A stretch of 64,000 nucleotides of DNA from CALMFG01 sp963666035 (GCA_963666035.2 CAXXJI010000006.1:124001-188000), one strand, 5' to 3'. Shown: positions 26,327 to 35,111, counted from the first letter of the stretch. The notes: a model not told the origin generated them from the letters alone. Translations and numbers: made by a program.

Positions 26327-27120
26327 TACGAGCGGTGATCGTTGATGATGAAAGACACGCGCACGACCGATTTGTACGCATGACAAAAGAAGTAGAGGGC
26401 ATTGAAGTGGTCGGTTCATTTACGAATGATGAATTAGCGATGGGGTTTTTGAGTGAAAACTCTGCTGATGTGGTCTTTTTGGATATTGAAATGCCGGGGA
26501 AAACTGGAATTGAGCTTGCGCGCGACATACAGGATATTCAAAGCAATATCGATGTTGTGTTTTTGACGGCGTATAAAGAATATGCGGTGGAAGCGTTTGA
26601 GTTAGACGCGACGGATTATATCGTAAAACCAATCTCTGCGGTGCGTTTGGAAAGCACTATCAAACGCATACAAGAAAAAAAAGCTAGGCTTCAAGTCAGA
26701 AAAAAACCAAGGATTACCTGCTTTGGCGCATTCAGCATTGAGGTGGATGGAAAACTGCTGATGTGGAAGAACCGCCGTGCCAAGGAATTGCTGGCATATT
26801 TGGTGCACCGCGGAGGTGTACCGGCATCGTGGGAGCAAATTGCAGAGGCATTGTGGTTTGATCTGGACTTTGATAAAGCACACGCCAATTTGCACTCCAC
26901 AATGTATCGCTTGCGAAATCATCTTGCGCAGGCGGGAATCTTGCATATTCTGGACGGACAGCGGGACAACTATCGGATTAAAGCAGATGAAGTGGATTGT
27001 GACTACTATGTTTATAAAAACACAGGAAAATTGCCCACGCTTTATGAAAGATATTTTGAGGAGGATGGGTATTCTTGGGCGGCGGAACGCGCCGCCCGGA
27101 TTGAACAGCTTCAAGAGTAG
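26323..27120 (+). CDS. Response regulator with SARP-type winged-helix output domain
   Basis: 265 residues. Receiver domain with Asp8/Asp9, phospho-acceptor Asp54 (VFLDIEMPG) and lysine in DYIVKPIS. The output part (about 128-265) starts ITCFGAFSIEVDGK and continues WKNRRAKELLAYLVHRGG and ANLHSTMYRLRNHL, i.e. an OmpR-like winged helix of the SARP/BTAD kind rather than LytTR. Such REC-SARP fusions partnered with 7TM kinases occur in Clostridia and Bacilli. It starts at GTG overlapping the kinase stop by four bases. The next gene downstream is a secreted FG-GAP protein, the likely target. Confidence 0.88.
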   Translation: MIRAVIVDDERHAHDRFVRMTKEVEGIEVVGSFTNDELAMGFLSENSADVVFLDIEMPGKTGIELARDIQDIQSNIDVVFLTAYKEYAVEAFELDATDYIVKPISAVRLESTIKRIQEKKARLQVRKKPRITCFGAFSIEVDGKLLMWKNRRAKELLAYLVHRGGVPASWEQIAEALWFDLDFDKAHANLHSTMYRLRNHLAQAGILHILDGQRDNYRIKADEVDCDYYVYKNTGKLPTLYERYFEEDGYSWAAERAARIEQLQE

Positions 27121-27142
27121 TATTGCAAACATGGGAATGATC

Positions 27143-27170
27143 AAACGCTTTGGATAACGAAGCGTTTTTT
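27143..27170 (+). terminator. Terminator after the SARP-type regulator
   Basis: AAACGCTT (27143-27150) and AAGCGTTT (27160-27167) with a T-run. It separates the two-component genes from the secreted-protein gene. Confidence 0.8.
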
Positions 27171-27436
27171 ATTATGGTTTTTTATTGAGTTATGGATGAG
27201 TTAGGAATGAGTCATTATTTTGAAAGGCACCGAGGACTATACTAAATAAAAGTTTGTTTAGAATTAATTCTTTGGATTTTTCCAAATTGGGTGAAAGACC
27301 GCGAAATGATGCACATTGATATTTGATACCATGGTGCGGGAGTTTATGATGATAGTTTTTTGACTTCATCAACAGCGCTTAAGAACAGTGAAATGAGCAT
27401 GAGTCTTAGTAACAGTATATTTTTTTGGAGGTCAGC
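27171..27436 (+). other. Upstream region of the FG-GAP protein gene
   Basis: About 270 bases, AT-rich. Must hold the promoter of the secreted protein, but I find no near-consensus -35/-10 pair, which fits a promoter needing an activator such as the upstream SARP-type regulator. The last ten bases carry the ribosome site GGAGG (27427-27431). Confidence 0.35.
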
Positions 27437-29686
27437 ATGAAAAGAGCATTTTGGATACTATTAGTCAGTATGATTATCATAGCCGCATTCCCATGCAAAG
27501 CATTGGCTGTGAACACCGAAGAAGTCACCAATAAAATTTTTGCCAGTGATGGCACAAATTACGATTACTTTGGCTATGCGGTTGCTTCATCTGGCACCAA
27601 AGTGGTGATCGGCGCACCGTATGATAATGTTTATGGTATGTTTTCGGGTTCTGCCTATGTGTATGATTTATCCAGCGGCACTTTAGCCGATGTTTTGGCC
27701 TCCGAAATAAAACTCACGCCCAGTGACGGCGCGTATAATGATCGTTATGGATATGCTGTTTCTATTTCGGGAGATATCGTAGTCATCGGGGCATATTATG
27801 ATGATGATAGCGCCAGTGAGTCCGGTTCGGTCTATATCTATGATTTATCCCATGGCACGGGCTCTGCCGCAGACGTTCGCGCATCCCAAATAAAACTGAC
27901 GCCCAGTGATGGCGTAACAAATGGTTTATTTGGAGAAACAATTAGCATATCTGGCGACACGCTGGCCATCGGTGCGCATGGAGATGACGACAGAGGACTC
28001 TATTCGGGCTCGGTTTATATATATAGTCTATCAAATACCAGCTCTACCTCGGCGATTCAGGCTACCCAGAAAAAAATTACGGCCAGTGACGGTGAAAGCG
28101 TTGATTGCTTTGGGTGTTTTGTTGATGTATCCGGTAATATGCTTGTCGCTGGTGCCTATGGCGATGATGATTTAGGGTCAGGATCTGGGGCGGCTTATGT
28201 CTATAATTTGGCCAATGGTTCGGGCTCGGCATCAGACATTATGGCGTCCGAAATTAAACTGACCGCAAGTGATGGCGGCACTAACGATAGCTACGGAATG
28301 AAAGTGGGGATATCGGGCAACCATGTGGTTGTTGGGGCATATCAAGATAAGCCTTTTGGAACAATGTCTGGTTCCGCCTATGTATACAACCTAGCCAATG
28401 GCTCGGGGTCTGCCACAGATGTTAGGGCCTCAGAAATAAAACTGACGGCTTATGATGGTGAAGAATATGATTCTTTTGGATACTGCCTGGCAGTATCTGA
28501 GGATATGCTTGTCGTCGGGATGCCTTATGATGATGATAAAGGTGGCAATTCTGGATCGCTCTATATATATGATTTATCCGCGGCTAATGTTTTAGATTCG
28601 GTTATTAAACTCTACGCTTACGATGGTGAAGCCTATGATAATTTTGGGTATGCCGTTGACTTTGTAGGCGATAAAATGGTTATCGGTGCGAACTGTGGTA
28701 GCGGGAATGTCTCTGGCTCCGGGGTAGCTTATTTTCAATCGGCAAAAGAACTGATGGGAACCACCATCAGTTATAACGATAATGGCGGTACCGGCGGACA
28801 AAGCGACACGCTTTCGGCCACATATGAAAGCGATATGCCGACGCCCATCACCCTGCCGACGCGAACAGGGTATACTTTTAACGGATACTATGATGCGGCA
28901 AGTGGGGGCACGCAGTACTATACAAGTGCAGGCGCAAGCGCAAGAACCTGGGACAAAGAGGACGCCGCAACGGCCATGTTGTATGCCCAGTGGACAGCGA
29001 AGCAAACGACCATCAGCTATAGTGATAATGGCGGCATCGGCGGGCAAAGCGCCGCAACAACAGCAATATACGATAGCGCTATGCCGACACCGATTACATT
29101 GCCGACCCGAACGGGCTATTATTTTAGCGGATACTTTGATGCGCCAAGCGGCGGCACACAGTACTATACGAGTTCGGGTGTAAGCGCAAAAATATGGGAT
29201 AAAGAGGATTCTGCTTTTACTTTGTATGCCCGGTGGACAGCGAAGGAAACAATTTTAAGCTATTCTGATAATGGCGGAAGCGGCGGACAAAGCGCCACAA
29301 CAACAGCGATATACGATAGCGATATGCCAACACCGATTACACTGCCGTCCAGAATAGGGTATGCTTTTAATGGCTATTATGATGCGCAAAGCGGCGGCAC
29401 CCAGTACTATACAAGTACCGGCGCAAGCGCAGGCACTTGGAACAAAGAGGACACAGCAGTAACGCTTTATGCCCAGTGGACGCAATTGATTTATACAATC
29501 ACATATGATAATAACGGCGGTGTCGGAACAGAGGCAAGTTTGACAGGTGTATATGATGAAACGGTTGTGCTCAGTGATGGCGCAGCATTTTCAAAAACGG
29601 TTGCGTTTTGGATAAATGGGATATTGGTAAGCTCAGCGGGCTCTATACCTTTTCTGGAAATGTCACAGCTCATGCGGTTTGGCTGA
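27437..29686 (+). CDS. Secreted FG-GAP beta-propeller protein with InlB-type repeats, frameshifted near its 3' end
   Basis: About 749 residues. Signal peptide KRAFWILLVSMIIIAAFPCKALA; ATG at 27437 fits GGAGG five bases upstream. Residues about 25-430 are seven similar blades of roughly 55 residues (IKLTPSDG...YGYAVSISGDIVVIGAYYDDD...GSVYIYDL), an integrin-like FG-GAP propeller with Asp-rich calcium loops. Three InlB/Listeria-Bacteroides repeats follow (GYTFNGYYDAASGGTQYYTS), then a partial fourth. After AAFSKTVA the frame is lost by one missing base near 29603-29606; the remaining residues (FWINGILVSS...) are non-native. The true continuation is the next entry. Likely a surface adhesin or carbohydrate-binding protein. 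Confidence 0.88.
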   Translation: MKRAFWILLVSMIIIAAFPCKALAVNTEEVTNKIFASDGTNYDYFGYAVASSGTKVVIGAPYDNVYGMFSGSAYVYDLSSGTLADVLASEIKLTPSDGAYNDRYGYAVSISGDIVVIGAYYDDDSASESGSVYIYDLSHGTGSAADVRASQIKLTPSDGVTNGLFGETISISGDTLAIGAHGDDDRGLYSGSVYIYSLSNTSSTSAIQATQKKITASDGESVDCFGCFVDVSGNMLVAGAYGDDDLGSGSGAAYVYNLANGSGSASDIMASEIKLTASDGGTNDSYGMKVGISGNHVVVGAYQDKPFGTMSGSAYVYNLANGSGSATDVRASEIKLTAYDGEEYDSFGYCLAVSEDMLVVGMPYDDDKGGNSGSLYIYDLSAANVLDSVIKLYAYDGEAYDNFGYAVDFVGDKMVIGANCGSGNVSGSGVAYFQSAKELMGTTISYNDNGGTGGQSDTLSATYESDMPTPITLPTRTGYTFNGYYDAASGGTQYYTSAGASARTWDKEDAATAMLYAQWTAKQTTISYSDNGGIGGQSAATTAIYDSAMPTPITLPTRTGYYFSGYFDAPSGGTQYYTSSGVSAKIWDKEDSAFTLYARWTAKETILSYSDNGGSGGQSATTTAIYDSDMPTPITLPSRIGYAFNGYYDAQSGGTQYYTSTGASAGTWNKEDTAVTLYAQWTQLIYTITYDNNGGVGTEASLTGVYDETVVLSDGAAFSKTVAFWINGILVSSAGSIPFLEMSQLMRFG
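28758..29486 (+). repeat. Three tandem ~243-bp repeats encoding InlB-type units
   Basis: Units begin near 28758, 29002 and 29245 and share long identical stretches such as ATACGATAGC and GGCGGCAC...CAGTACTATAC. The high DNA similarity means copy number could vary by recombination, which would lengthen or shorten the stalk of the surface protein. Confidence 0.8.
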
Positions 29687-30165
29687 CTGATTCGGACGGC
29701 GACGGGGCAAGCGATGTGGATGAGGATAATGCAGGCAGCGATAAAAATGATCCTGATGACACACCTCAGGAAGGCACAATAAAAGTTACGGCGCTTAACA
29801 ATGATGGTAGTGCCGCCTCAGGAACTTTTGTATTAAACTCAACGCCCCAGACACTGACGACGGATTCAGACGGTAGTGTTGTTTTTACGGGCGTTAGTTT
29901 AGTCTCGCATACCCTTTCATATCGGGTCGGTACAACGCAGTTCGGAAGCTATACCCTTGCTTTTAGTAATGGTTCTCCAAACAGTACGATGATCCAGGAC
30001 GACGCCTCAACAGACAGCGATGGAACGGTAACGGCAATCTATAATTCGCATTTCCTGACTTTGGAATTGACCATTCAGCTGAATGGCGTAAATGAGTGGC
30101 AGATCATGGAGGTCGGCTATACAGCAAGAAGTATCGTTGATAATCCCGAGACAGGCGAATATTAA
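29608..30165 (+). CDS. Frameshifted C-terminal module of the FG-GAP protein, ending in NPETGEY
   Basis: Continues the upstream protein in the -1 frame: VLDKWDIGKLSGLYTFSGNV aligns with VLDSWDIGYLGGLYEVNGDA of the other secreted protein. It contains a calcium-type acidic repeat (DSDGDGASDVDEDNAGSDKND), the same roughly 120-residue beta-rich domain, and ends VDNPETGEY-stop. No membrane helix or charged tail follows. TTG at 29608 is only a formal start; there is no ribosome site. Together with the upstream part it forms a complete protein of about 910 residues. Confidence 0.7.
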   Translation: MDKWDIGKLSGLYTFSGNVTAHAVWLTDSDGDGASDVDEDNAGSDKNDPDDTPQEGTIKVTALNNDGSAASGTFVLNSTPQTLTTDSDGSVVFTGVSLVSHTLSYRVGTTQFGSYTLAFSNGSPNSTMIQDDASTDSDGTVTAIYNSHFLTLELTIQLNGVNEWQIMEVGYTARSIVDNPETGEY

Positions 30166-30472
30166 TTTTATAGAAAAACTACAGGCATAAATATACACAC
30201 TGACAATGTGTTTACGTAGGGCACGTTCATTTTGAGTGTGTCAGTGCCGTTGAGCTATATAAGCAATCCATTTTGTACGATCTGTGCGCCTGCTTTCAGC
30301 TGCCTCTCCCCTGCAGCGGCAGGCGCACGTTCGAATATCATTCTTACTGCCATAAGATAAGGATTTCTATACACTTCATGTACTTGCCGTTCGCCGTTTT
30401 CAGGACTTTTCTGTTTGAGTCTTTACTCCGATGCATAAGCTAAAACACCAGTATAATGATATTTTTCAGTGT

Positions 30473-30494
30473 TTCGAACCCACTCGGGTTCGAA
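30473..30494. repeat. Perfect inverted repeat with a T-loop-like sequence
   Basis: TTCGAACCC (30473-30481) and GGGTTCGAA (30486-30494) around a 4-base loop. GGTTCGAA resembles a tRNA T-arm, but no other tRNA arm is present. It lies at the left end of the dispersed repeat copy. Confidence 0.6.
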
Positions 30495-30596
30495 TTCTTT
30501 ACATGGCAATGAGAAGACAAAAATGAGAAACGACACAAAATAAAGCACAAAAAAGCATACCTCGTGGTGCGGTTTTGATGGAACATAGCATAAAGT
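30486..30596 (+). repeat. Dispersed repeat, copy 1
   Basis: The right part (from CACAAAATAAAGCAC at about 30533 to CATAGCATAAAG) matches copy 2 near 46511-46570 at roughly four of five positions, including the identical stretch GTTTTGATGGA. Both copies have CGGGTTC about 55-60 bases before AATAAAG. No gene content. Possibly the footprint of a small mobile or recombination element. Confidence 0.5.
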
Positions 30597-30797
30597 ATGG
30601 TTGCTATGTGGATCCGAAAGTGGAGAAAATGAATTGATCGAATACAAATAGACATTGAAATACGCATGGTTTTACACTGTTTAATGATAATGTAAAAAAT
30701 GTCATATTGCGATGTTGTTCTATTAATTGAGCAGTAAACAAATTCAAGAACTGAAATCCGATCGGAGTTAGTTTTTAAATTACCATCAAGTTGTTTG

Positions 30798-30827
30798 TTG
30801 ACAATATTAAAAGGTATGATGTATTAT
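30798..30827 (+). promoter_or_regulatory. Promoter of the SDR/transketolase operon
   Basis: TTGACA (30798-30803), 18-base spacer, TATTAT (30822-30827), about 34 bases before the SDR start. The repeated ATGTATTATG near the -10 could be an operator for the FadR-type regulator of the operon, by inference. Confidence 0.65.
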
Positions 30828-30860
30828 GTATTATGAAAATAACGATGATGAGGAAAGACC

Positions 30861-31613
30861 ATGAACGTACTAGGTAAAACAATTGTAATAACGGGTGCAG
30901 GCGGAGGCCTTGGATCCGTGATGGCACATACACTGGCTAAACACTGGGCACAGGTGATTATCACCGATATTGATGAACAGAAAGGTGAAGATTGTGTCAA
31001 GCGGATTAAGGAAGAAAACGGGAAAGCTGAATTTTACCCGCTGGATGTAACGAGTGAGACGGGATGGAAACACACATTGGATGCGGTTGTAGAAAAATAT
31101 GGGGAAATCAATGTGTTGGTCAATAATGCCGGCATCAACATCCGAAAGCCCATTGAGGAAATGGACTTAAGCGAATGGAACAGGATGATGGAAGTCAACA
31201 CGGGCAGCGTATTTCTGGGATGTAAATATGTCATTCCTATCATGCGGCATCAAGGCGGAGGGGCCATTATTAATATTTCATCAGTTTGCGGACTGATTGG
31301 ACATTTGTATACACCCGAGGCTTATACGGCCACCAAGGGGGCGGTCACGCTTTTAACAAAAGCGATAGCGTCTCACTATGGGAAATATGGTATACGCTGC
31401 AATTCCATTCATCCCAGCACGGTGGATACACCTTTGGTACAGGAGCTTTTCAAATCACCGGAAAGAAAACATGAACGTCTATCGGAAGTACCTTTGGGCA
31501 GATTGGCCAGTGCGGCGGATGTTGCAAATGCGGTGCTTTATCTGGCATCGGAAGAAGCGGGATTCATCAATGGCGTTGCGCTGCCTGTTGATGGCGGGGT
31601 CACCTGTTTTTAA
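30861..31613 (+). CDS. SDR-family NAD(P)-dependent oxidoreductase
   Basis: 250 residues, classical short-chain dehydrogenase. Cofactor motif TGAGGGLG near the N-terminus, NNAG at about residue 90, catalytic Ser (INISSV), and Tyr-Lys in YTATKGAV; C-terminal GVALPVDGGVT. The acidic residue after beta-2 (ITDIDEQ) favours NAD over NADP. Similar enzymes act on gluconate-type or sugar-alcohol substrates. First gene of an operon with a split transketolase, so it probably oxidises an alcohol to the ketose used by the transketolase. Confidence 0.88.
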   Translation: MNVLGKTIVITGAGGGLGSVMAHTLAKHWAQVIITDIDEQKGEDCVKRIKEENGKAEFYPLDVTSETGWKHTLDAVVEKYGEINVLVNNAGINIRKPIEEMDLSEWNRMMEVNTGSVFLGCKYVIPIMRHQGGGAIINISSVCGLIGHLYTPEAYTATKGAVTLLTKAIASHYGKYGIRCNSIHPSTVDTPLVQELFKSPERKHERLSEVPLGRLASAADVANAVLYLASEEAGFINGVALPVDGGVTCF

Positions 31614-31657
31614 ATAACATTAAAAAGAATATGAAAATGATATTGGAGGGAATTAAA

Positions 31658-32506
31658 TTGAGATGGTCAGCAAAGGACATTGAAGACGTAAAAAAAAGAG
31701 CCGTCGATGTTCGAAGTAATATTTTAACCATGTTATCACCTGGGAAAGTGGGGCACTTGGGCGGCAGTGCTTCGGCGGCGGATATCGTTGCGGCCTTATA
31801 CTTTAAACATATGAAGGTATTTGCGAACCCAAAGGATGACCAGAGAGATCGGTGTATATTCAGTAAAGGCCATGCTGTATTGGCTCAATATGCCTGCCTG
31901 GTGGAACTGGGATATTTCGACCGAAGTGAACTTTCAAAAGTTAAAACATTGGGCGGCATCTTGCAAGGGCATCCGGACAATGATTTGACACCGGGAATAG
32001 AAGCCGTGACTGGGTCCCTAGGGCAAGGACTGTCCATATCTTTGGGGATGGCTTTAGGGCTAAAACTGGATGGTAATGACGCACGTGTGTATTGTGTGCT
32101 GGGCGATGGAGAATTGAACGAGGGTCAGGTGTGGGAAGCGGCCATGGCGGCGGCTGCGTTTCAAGCCAATAACCTGTGTGCAATTTTGGATTTTAATAAG
32201 ATTCAAGCTTCTGATACAACTAAAAATTTGTTTCCGGTAAAAGACGTAAAAGAAAAATGGGCATCGTTTGGCTGGCATGTAAGGGAAATCGACGGTCATG
32301 ATGTGGGCCAAATTTTAGAGGCACTGAACGAAACAAAGGGCATCAAGAATAAACCATGTATGATTATTGCGCACACGATAAAAGGAAAAGGGTTTGAGTT
32401 TGCAGAAAACAAGGCGCAGTTCCATAATGCGTCATTGACGGAAGAACAATATGCATTTGCGCAGGAAGCGGTTTCGCAGATGAGAAAGGAGATACAGCAT
32501 GCATAA
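31658..32506 (+). CDS. Transketolase, N-terminal (TPP-binding) subunit
   Basis: Thiamine-diphosphate subunit of a two-chain transketolase. Motif GDGELNEGQVWEAAMAA with the following N (DFNKIQ) is the TPP/Mg site; GHLGGSASAADI, SKGHAVLAQYACL and GSLGQGLSISLGMALG are family signatures. TTG at 31658 is chosen because GGAGGG lies at 31645-31650; the ATG at 31631 lacks a ribosome site and would place this sequence inside the gene. 282 residues, normal. Overlaps the C-terminal subunit gene by 8 bases. Confidence 0.9.
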   Translation: MRWSAKDIEDVKKRAVDVRSNILTMLSPGKVGHLGGSASAADIVAALYFKHMKVFANPKDDQRDRCIFSKGHAVLAQYACLVELGYFDRSELSKVKTLGGILQGHPDNDLTPGIEAVTGSLGQGLSISLGMALGLKLDGNDARVYCVLGDGELNEGQVWEAAMAAAAFQANNLCAILDFNKIQASDTTKNLFPVKDVKEKWASFGWHVREIDGHDVGQILEALNETKGIKNKPCMIIAHTIKGKGFEFAENKAQFHNASLTEEQYAFAQEAVSQMRKEIQHA

Positions 32507-33443
32507 AAGTTTAAGACAAGCGTATGGTGAGAGCTTAGTTGAGCTAGGATCGCAAGATAATCGTATCGTTGTTCTGGAAGCGGACTTGGGCAAGTCAACC
32601 ATGTCAGCACTTTTTGAAAACAAATATCCCGAGCGATACTTTCAAATGGGGATTGCCGAACAGAATATGGCGTCGGTGGCTGCCGGGCTGGCGTTTACGG
32701 GGAAAGTAGCGTTCATCAACTCGTTTGCCGTGTTTACTTCCGGACGCGCTTATGACCAAATCCGCTCTTCGGTGTGCATACCCAATCTCAATGTGAAAGT
32801 ATGTGGGTCTTCCGCGGGACTATCCGACTTCGGCGATGGGAAAACGCATCAGTCGGTGGATGACATTGCAATTATGCGGGTATTGCCGCATATGACGGTG
32901 CTATCGCCGGTGGACGCGGTGGAAACTGCTAAAATGGTGCGGGCAATGGCGGCACATGATGGGCCCTGTTATATACGTATAAACCGTAATGACCTGCCTG
33001 TCTATACTCACTCCGACGCAGAATATACCATTGGGCAAATGGATCAGATACGAGACGGACACGATGTTGTTGTGTTTGCAACCGGAGTTATGGTTTCAAA
33101 AGCATGCCTGGCGGCAGAACAGATGGAAAAACAAGGGGTTTCGGTAAGAGTGGTCAATGTCAGCACCATAAAACCTCTGGACATCGAGGTGCTAAAGCGA
33201 TACTGCCAAGGCGCACAAGGCGTCGTAACCGCAGAGGAACACAGTGTGATCGGTGGGTTGGGTTCGGCAGTGTGTGAAGCACTGGCTTCCGAGAAAATCA
33301 CAATTGAATTATTGGGAATCAACGATGATTTTGGTATTTCTGCTGAAAATTATGATGTACTTTTAGAGAAGTATAATTTGACAGAAAGAGGTATAATAGA
33401 GAAGGTCGAGAATGTTCTTAACCGGACAACAAAGACTAAATAA
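32499..33443 (+). CDS. Transketolase, C-terminal subunit
   Basis: 314 residues with the pyrimidine-binding and C-terminal transketolase folds. The catalytic Glu is in MGIAEQNMASVAAGLA; FINSFAVFTSGRAYDQIR, GLSDFGDGKTHQSVDDIAIMR and AEEHSVIGGLGSAV are typical. Works as a heterodimer/heterotetramer with the N-terminal subunit encoded just upstream. Split transketolases within catabolic operons often act on special substrates (for example branched or phosphorylated ketoses) rather than in the pentose phosphate pathway; here the actual substrate is unknown. Confidence 0.9.
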   Translation: MHKSLRQAYGESLVELGSQDNRIVVLEADLGKSTMSALFENKYPERYFQMGIAEQNMASVAAGLAFTGKVAFINSFAVFTSGRAYDQIRSSVCIPNLNVKVCGSSAGLSDFGDGKTHQSVDDIAIMRVLPHMTVLSPVDAVETAKMVRAMAAHDGPCYIRINRNDLPVYTHSDAEYTIGQMDQIRDGHDVVVFATGVMVSKACLAAEQMEKQGVSVRVVNVSTIKPLDIEVLKRYCQGAQGVVTAEEHSVIGGLGSAVCEALASEKITIELLGINDDFGISAENYDVLLEKYNLTERGIIEKVENVLNRTTKTK

Positions 33444-33469
33444 TTCAATGTGAAAAGGATACAACCATT

Positions 33470-34162
33470 ATGACGCTTACTTCAATTAAAAACGATCAAT
33501 CATCGCTGGCGCGCAAGGCAGAAGAGCAAATTGTACAATATATTCGCGAAAATCAAATGCAGCCTGGTGACCGGATGCCTATCGAAAAAGAACTGGAGAT
33601 GAAGTTAAACGTCAGCAGAAGCACCATCCGCGCTGCAATGAATTCGTTGAAAACCCGCGGCATTGTCGATATTCGTCAAGGCAGCGGAACCTATATTGCA
33701 CAAACGGTCGGTGTCGCGGATGACCCGCTGGGACTGTTCTTTAAATACGACCAAAAAAAGGCGTTAAAAGATTTGTTGGAGCTGCGGTTGATGCTGGAAC
33801 CTGCGATTGCGGGATACAGCGCGCAGCGCGCGTCGGATGAGGATATTCAGGAAATTCTGCAATTAGCGGATAAGGTTGAGCAGTTAATTAACCGGGGCGA
33901 AGACTATACGGAGTATGACACCGAATTTCACCGCAGAATAGCAGAGAGCACAGGGAATGAACTATTTATGGTGCTGGTTCCCGAAATCGCTCGCGGTGTC
34001 AAGCTCTTTGTTATGGCTACGCATGGTCGTATTTCGAAGGAAACCATAGAAACGCATCGAAAATTAGCGGAAGCAATTCGTGCCAGAGATGCAAAAGCCG
34101 CGGAAAATGCGATGCTGCAACATTTAAAATACAATCAACAAATCATTGAAAGTGACGGATGA
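33470..34162 (+). CDS. GntR-family regulator, FadR subfamily
   Basis: 230 residues. N-terminal winged helix (residues about 10-78) with GDRMPIEKELEMKLNVSRSTIRAAMNSLKTRGIVDIRQGSGTYI, C-terminal all-helical FCD domain (about 95-225) with the metal/ligand-binding EYDTEFHRRIAESTGNELF and ETHRKLAEAIRARDAKAAENAMLQHL. FCD regulators sense organic acids or sugar acids. Located inside the operon between the transketolase and the reductase/kinase genes, so it most likely represses its own operon. Confidence 0.9.
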   Translation: MTLTSIKNDQSSLARKAEEQIVQYIRENQMQPGDRMPIEKELEMKLNVSRSTIRAAMNSLKTRGIVDIRQGSGTYIAQTVGVADDPLGLFFKYDQKKALKDLLELRLMLEPAIAGYSAQRASDEDIQEILQLADKVEQLINRGEDYTEYDTEFHRRIAESTGNELFMVLVPEIARGVKLFVMATHGRISKETIETHRKLAEAIRARDAKAAENAMLQHLKYNQQIIESDG

Positions 34163-34198
34163 AGGTAATACTTATAAATTTTGGAGGATATAAAGCAA

Positions 34199-35083
34199 AT
34201 GAAAATTGGATTTATCGGCCTGGGCATTATGGGCAGACATATGGCGAAAAACCTGATTAAAGCAGGGTATGAATTAACCGTTTATGATATTAACGAAAAA
34301 GCAATGGATGAACTGGCTGAAGCGGGGGCAAAACGCGGTAAAAACAATGCCGATGTGGGACAAAGCAGCGATATCGTGATCACGATGGTACCGAATTCGC
34401 CACAGGTAAAAGAAGCGGTACTTGGCGAAAACGGTGTTCTAGAAGGAGCAAAAGCGGGTATGATATTGATCGATATGAGCTCAATCAACCCGATTGTTTC
34501 AAAGGAAGTCTGTGCCGAACTGGAAAGCAAAGGATGCTTTATGCTGGACGCACCGGTTTCTGGCGGGGAACCCAAAGCAAAGGAGGGGACGCTGGCGATT
34601 ATGGTGGGCGGAAAACAGGATATTTTTGACCAGGTGAAAGATATCTTAAGCAAAATGGGGTCTTCAGTGACCCGATGCGGCGATATTGGCGCAGGCAACA
34701 CCACAAAATTGGCAAACCAGATTATTGTTGCGGCAAATATCGCGGCGGTTTCCGAAGCCTTGGTTTTGGGTACCAAAGCGGGCGTTGAACCGGAAGCTAT
34801 TTTTCAAGCGATTCGCGGGGGATTGGCGGGAAGCACGGTCATGGAAGCCAAGGTGCCTATGATCCTGAACGGTGATTTTAAGCCGGGTTTCCGTATCAAT
34901 TTACATATCAAAGATTTAAACAATGCCTTGGATACCGGACATGATGTGGGTGCGCCATTGCCCTTGACTGCCGGCATTATGGAAATGATGCAGTGGCTGA
35001 AAGCGGAAGGGTACGAAATGGACGACCACAGTGCGCTCGTGAAATATTACGAGTATCTTTCCAAAACCGAGGTCAGAAAATAG
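34199..35083 (+). CDS. Beta-hydroxyacid dehydrogenase, tartronate-semialdehyde-reductase-like (GarR family)
   Basis: 294 residues. N-terminal Rossmann motif GFIGLGIMGRHMAKNL, substrate motif DAPVSGGEPKAKEGTL, and catalytic Lys in GAGNTTKLANQII; C-terminal helical dimer domain with INLHIKDLNNALD. Typical of 2-hydroxy-3-oxopropionate reductase/3-hydroxyisobutyrate dehydrogenase. The ATG at 34199 has GGAGGA at 34182-34187. Followed by glycerate kinase, which makes tartronate semialdehyde to glycerate the most likely reaction. Confidence 0.88.
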   Translation: MKIGFIGLGIMGRHMAKNLIKAGYELTVYDINEKAMDELAEAGAKRGKNNADVGQSSDIVITMVPNSPQVKEAVLGENGVLEGAKAGMILIDMSSINPIVSKEVCAELESKGCFMLDAPVSGGEPKAKEGTLAIMVGGKQDIFDQVKDILSKMGSSVTRCGDIGAGNTTKLANQIIVAANIAAVSEALVLGTKAGVEPEAIFQAIRGGLAGSTVMEAKVPMILNGDFKPGFRINLHIKDLNNALDTGHDVGAPLPLTAGIMEMMQWLKAEGYEMDDHSALVKYYEYLSKTEVRK

Positions 35084-35111
35084 GTTGTAAAAACCCAAGG
35101 GGTTGTTTCTA

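Larger units (their letters stand above)
30166..30860. other. Long intergenic region with repeat, palindrome and promoter
   Basis: About 695 bases without a convincing gene. It holds a perfect palindrome (30473-30494), a dispersed repeat (30486-30596) and a promoter (30798-30827), listed separately. On the minus strand 30258-30434 one frame stays open for about 57 codons (…YRNPYLMAVRMIFERAP…GAQIVQNGLLI) without a start or ribosome site; it may be a decayed gene end, but I cannot name it. Confidence 0.45.

Noticed and set aside
30473..30494. tRNA-like GGGTTCGAATTC sequence
   Set aside because: Only a T-arm-like palindrome is present; no acceptor, anticodon or D-arm can be built around it.
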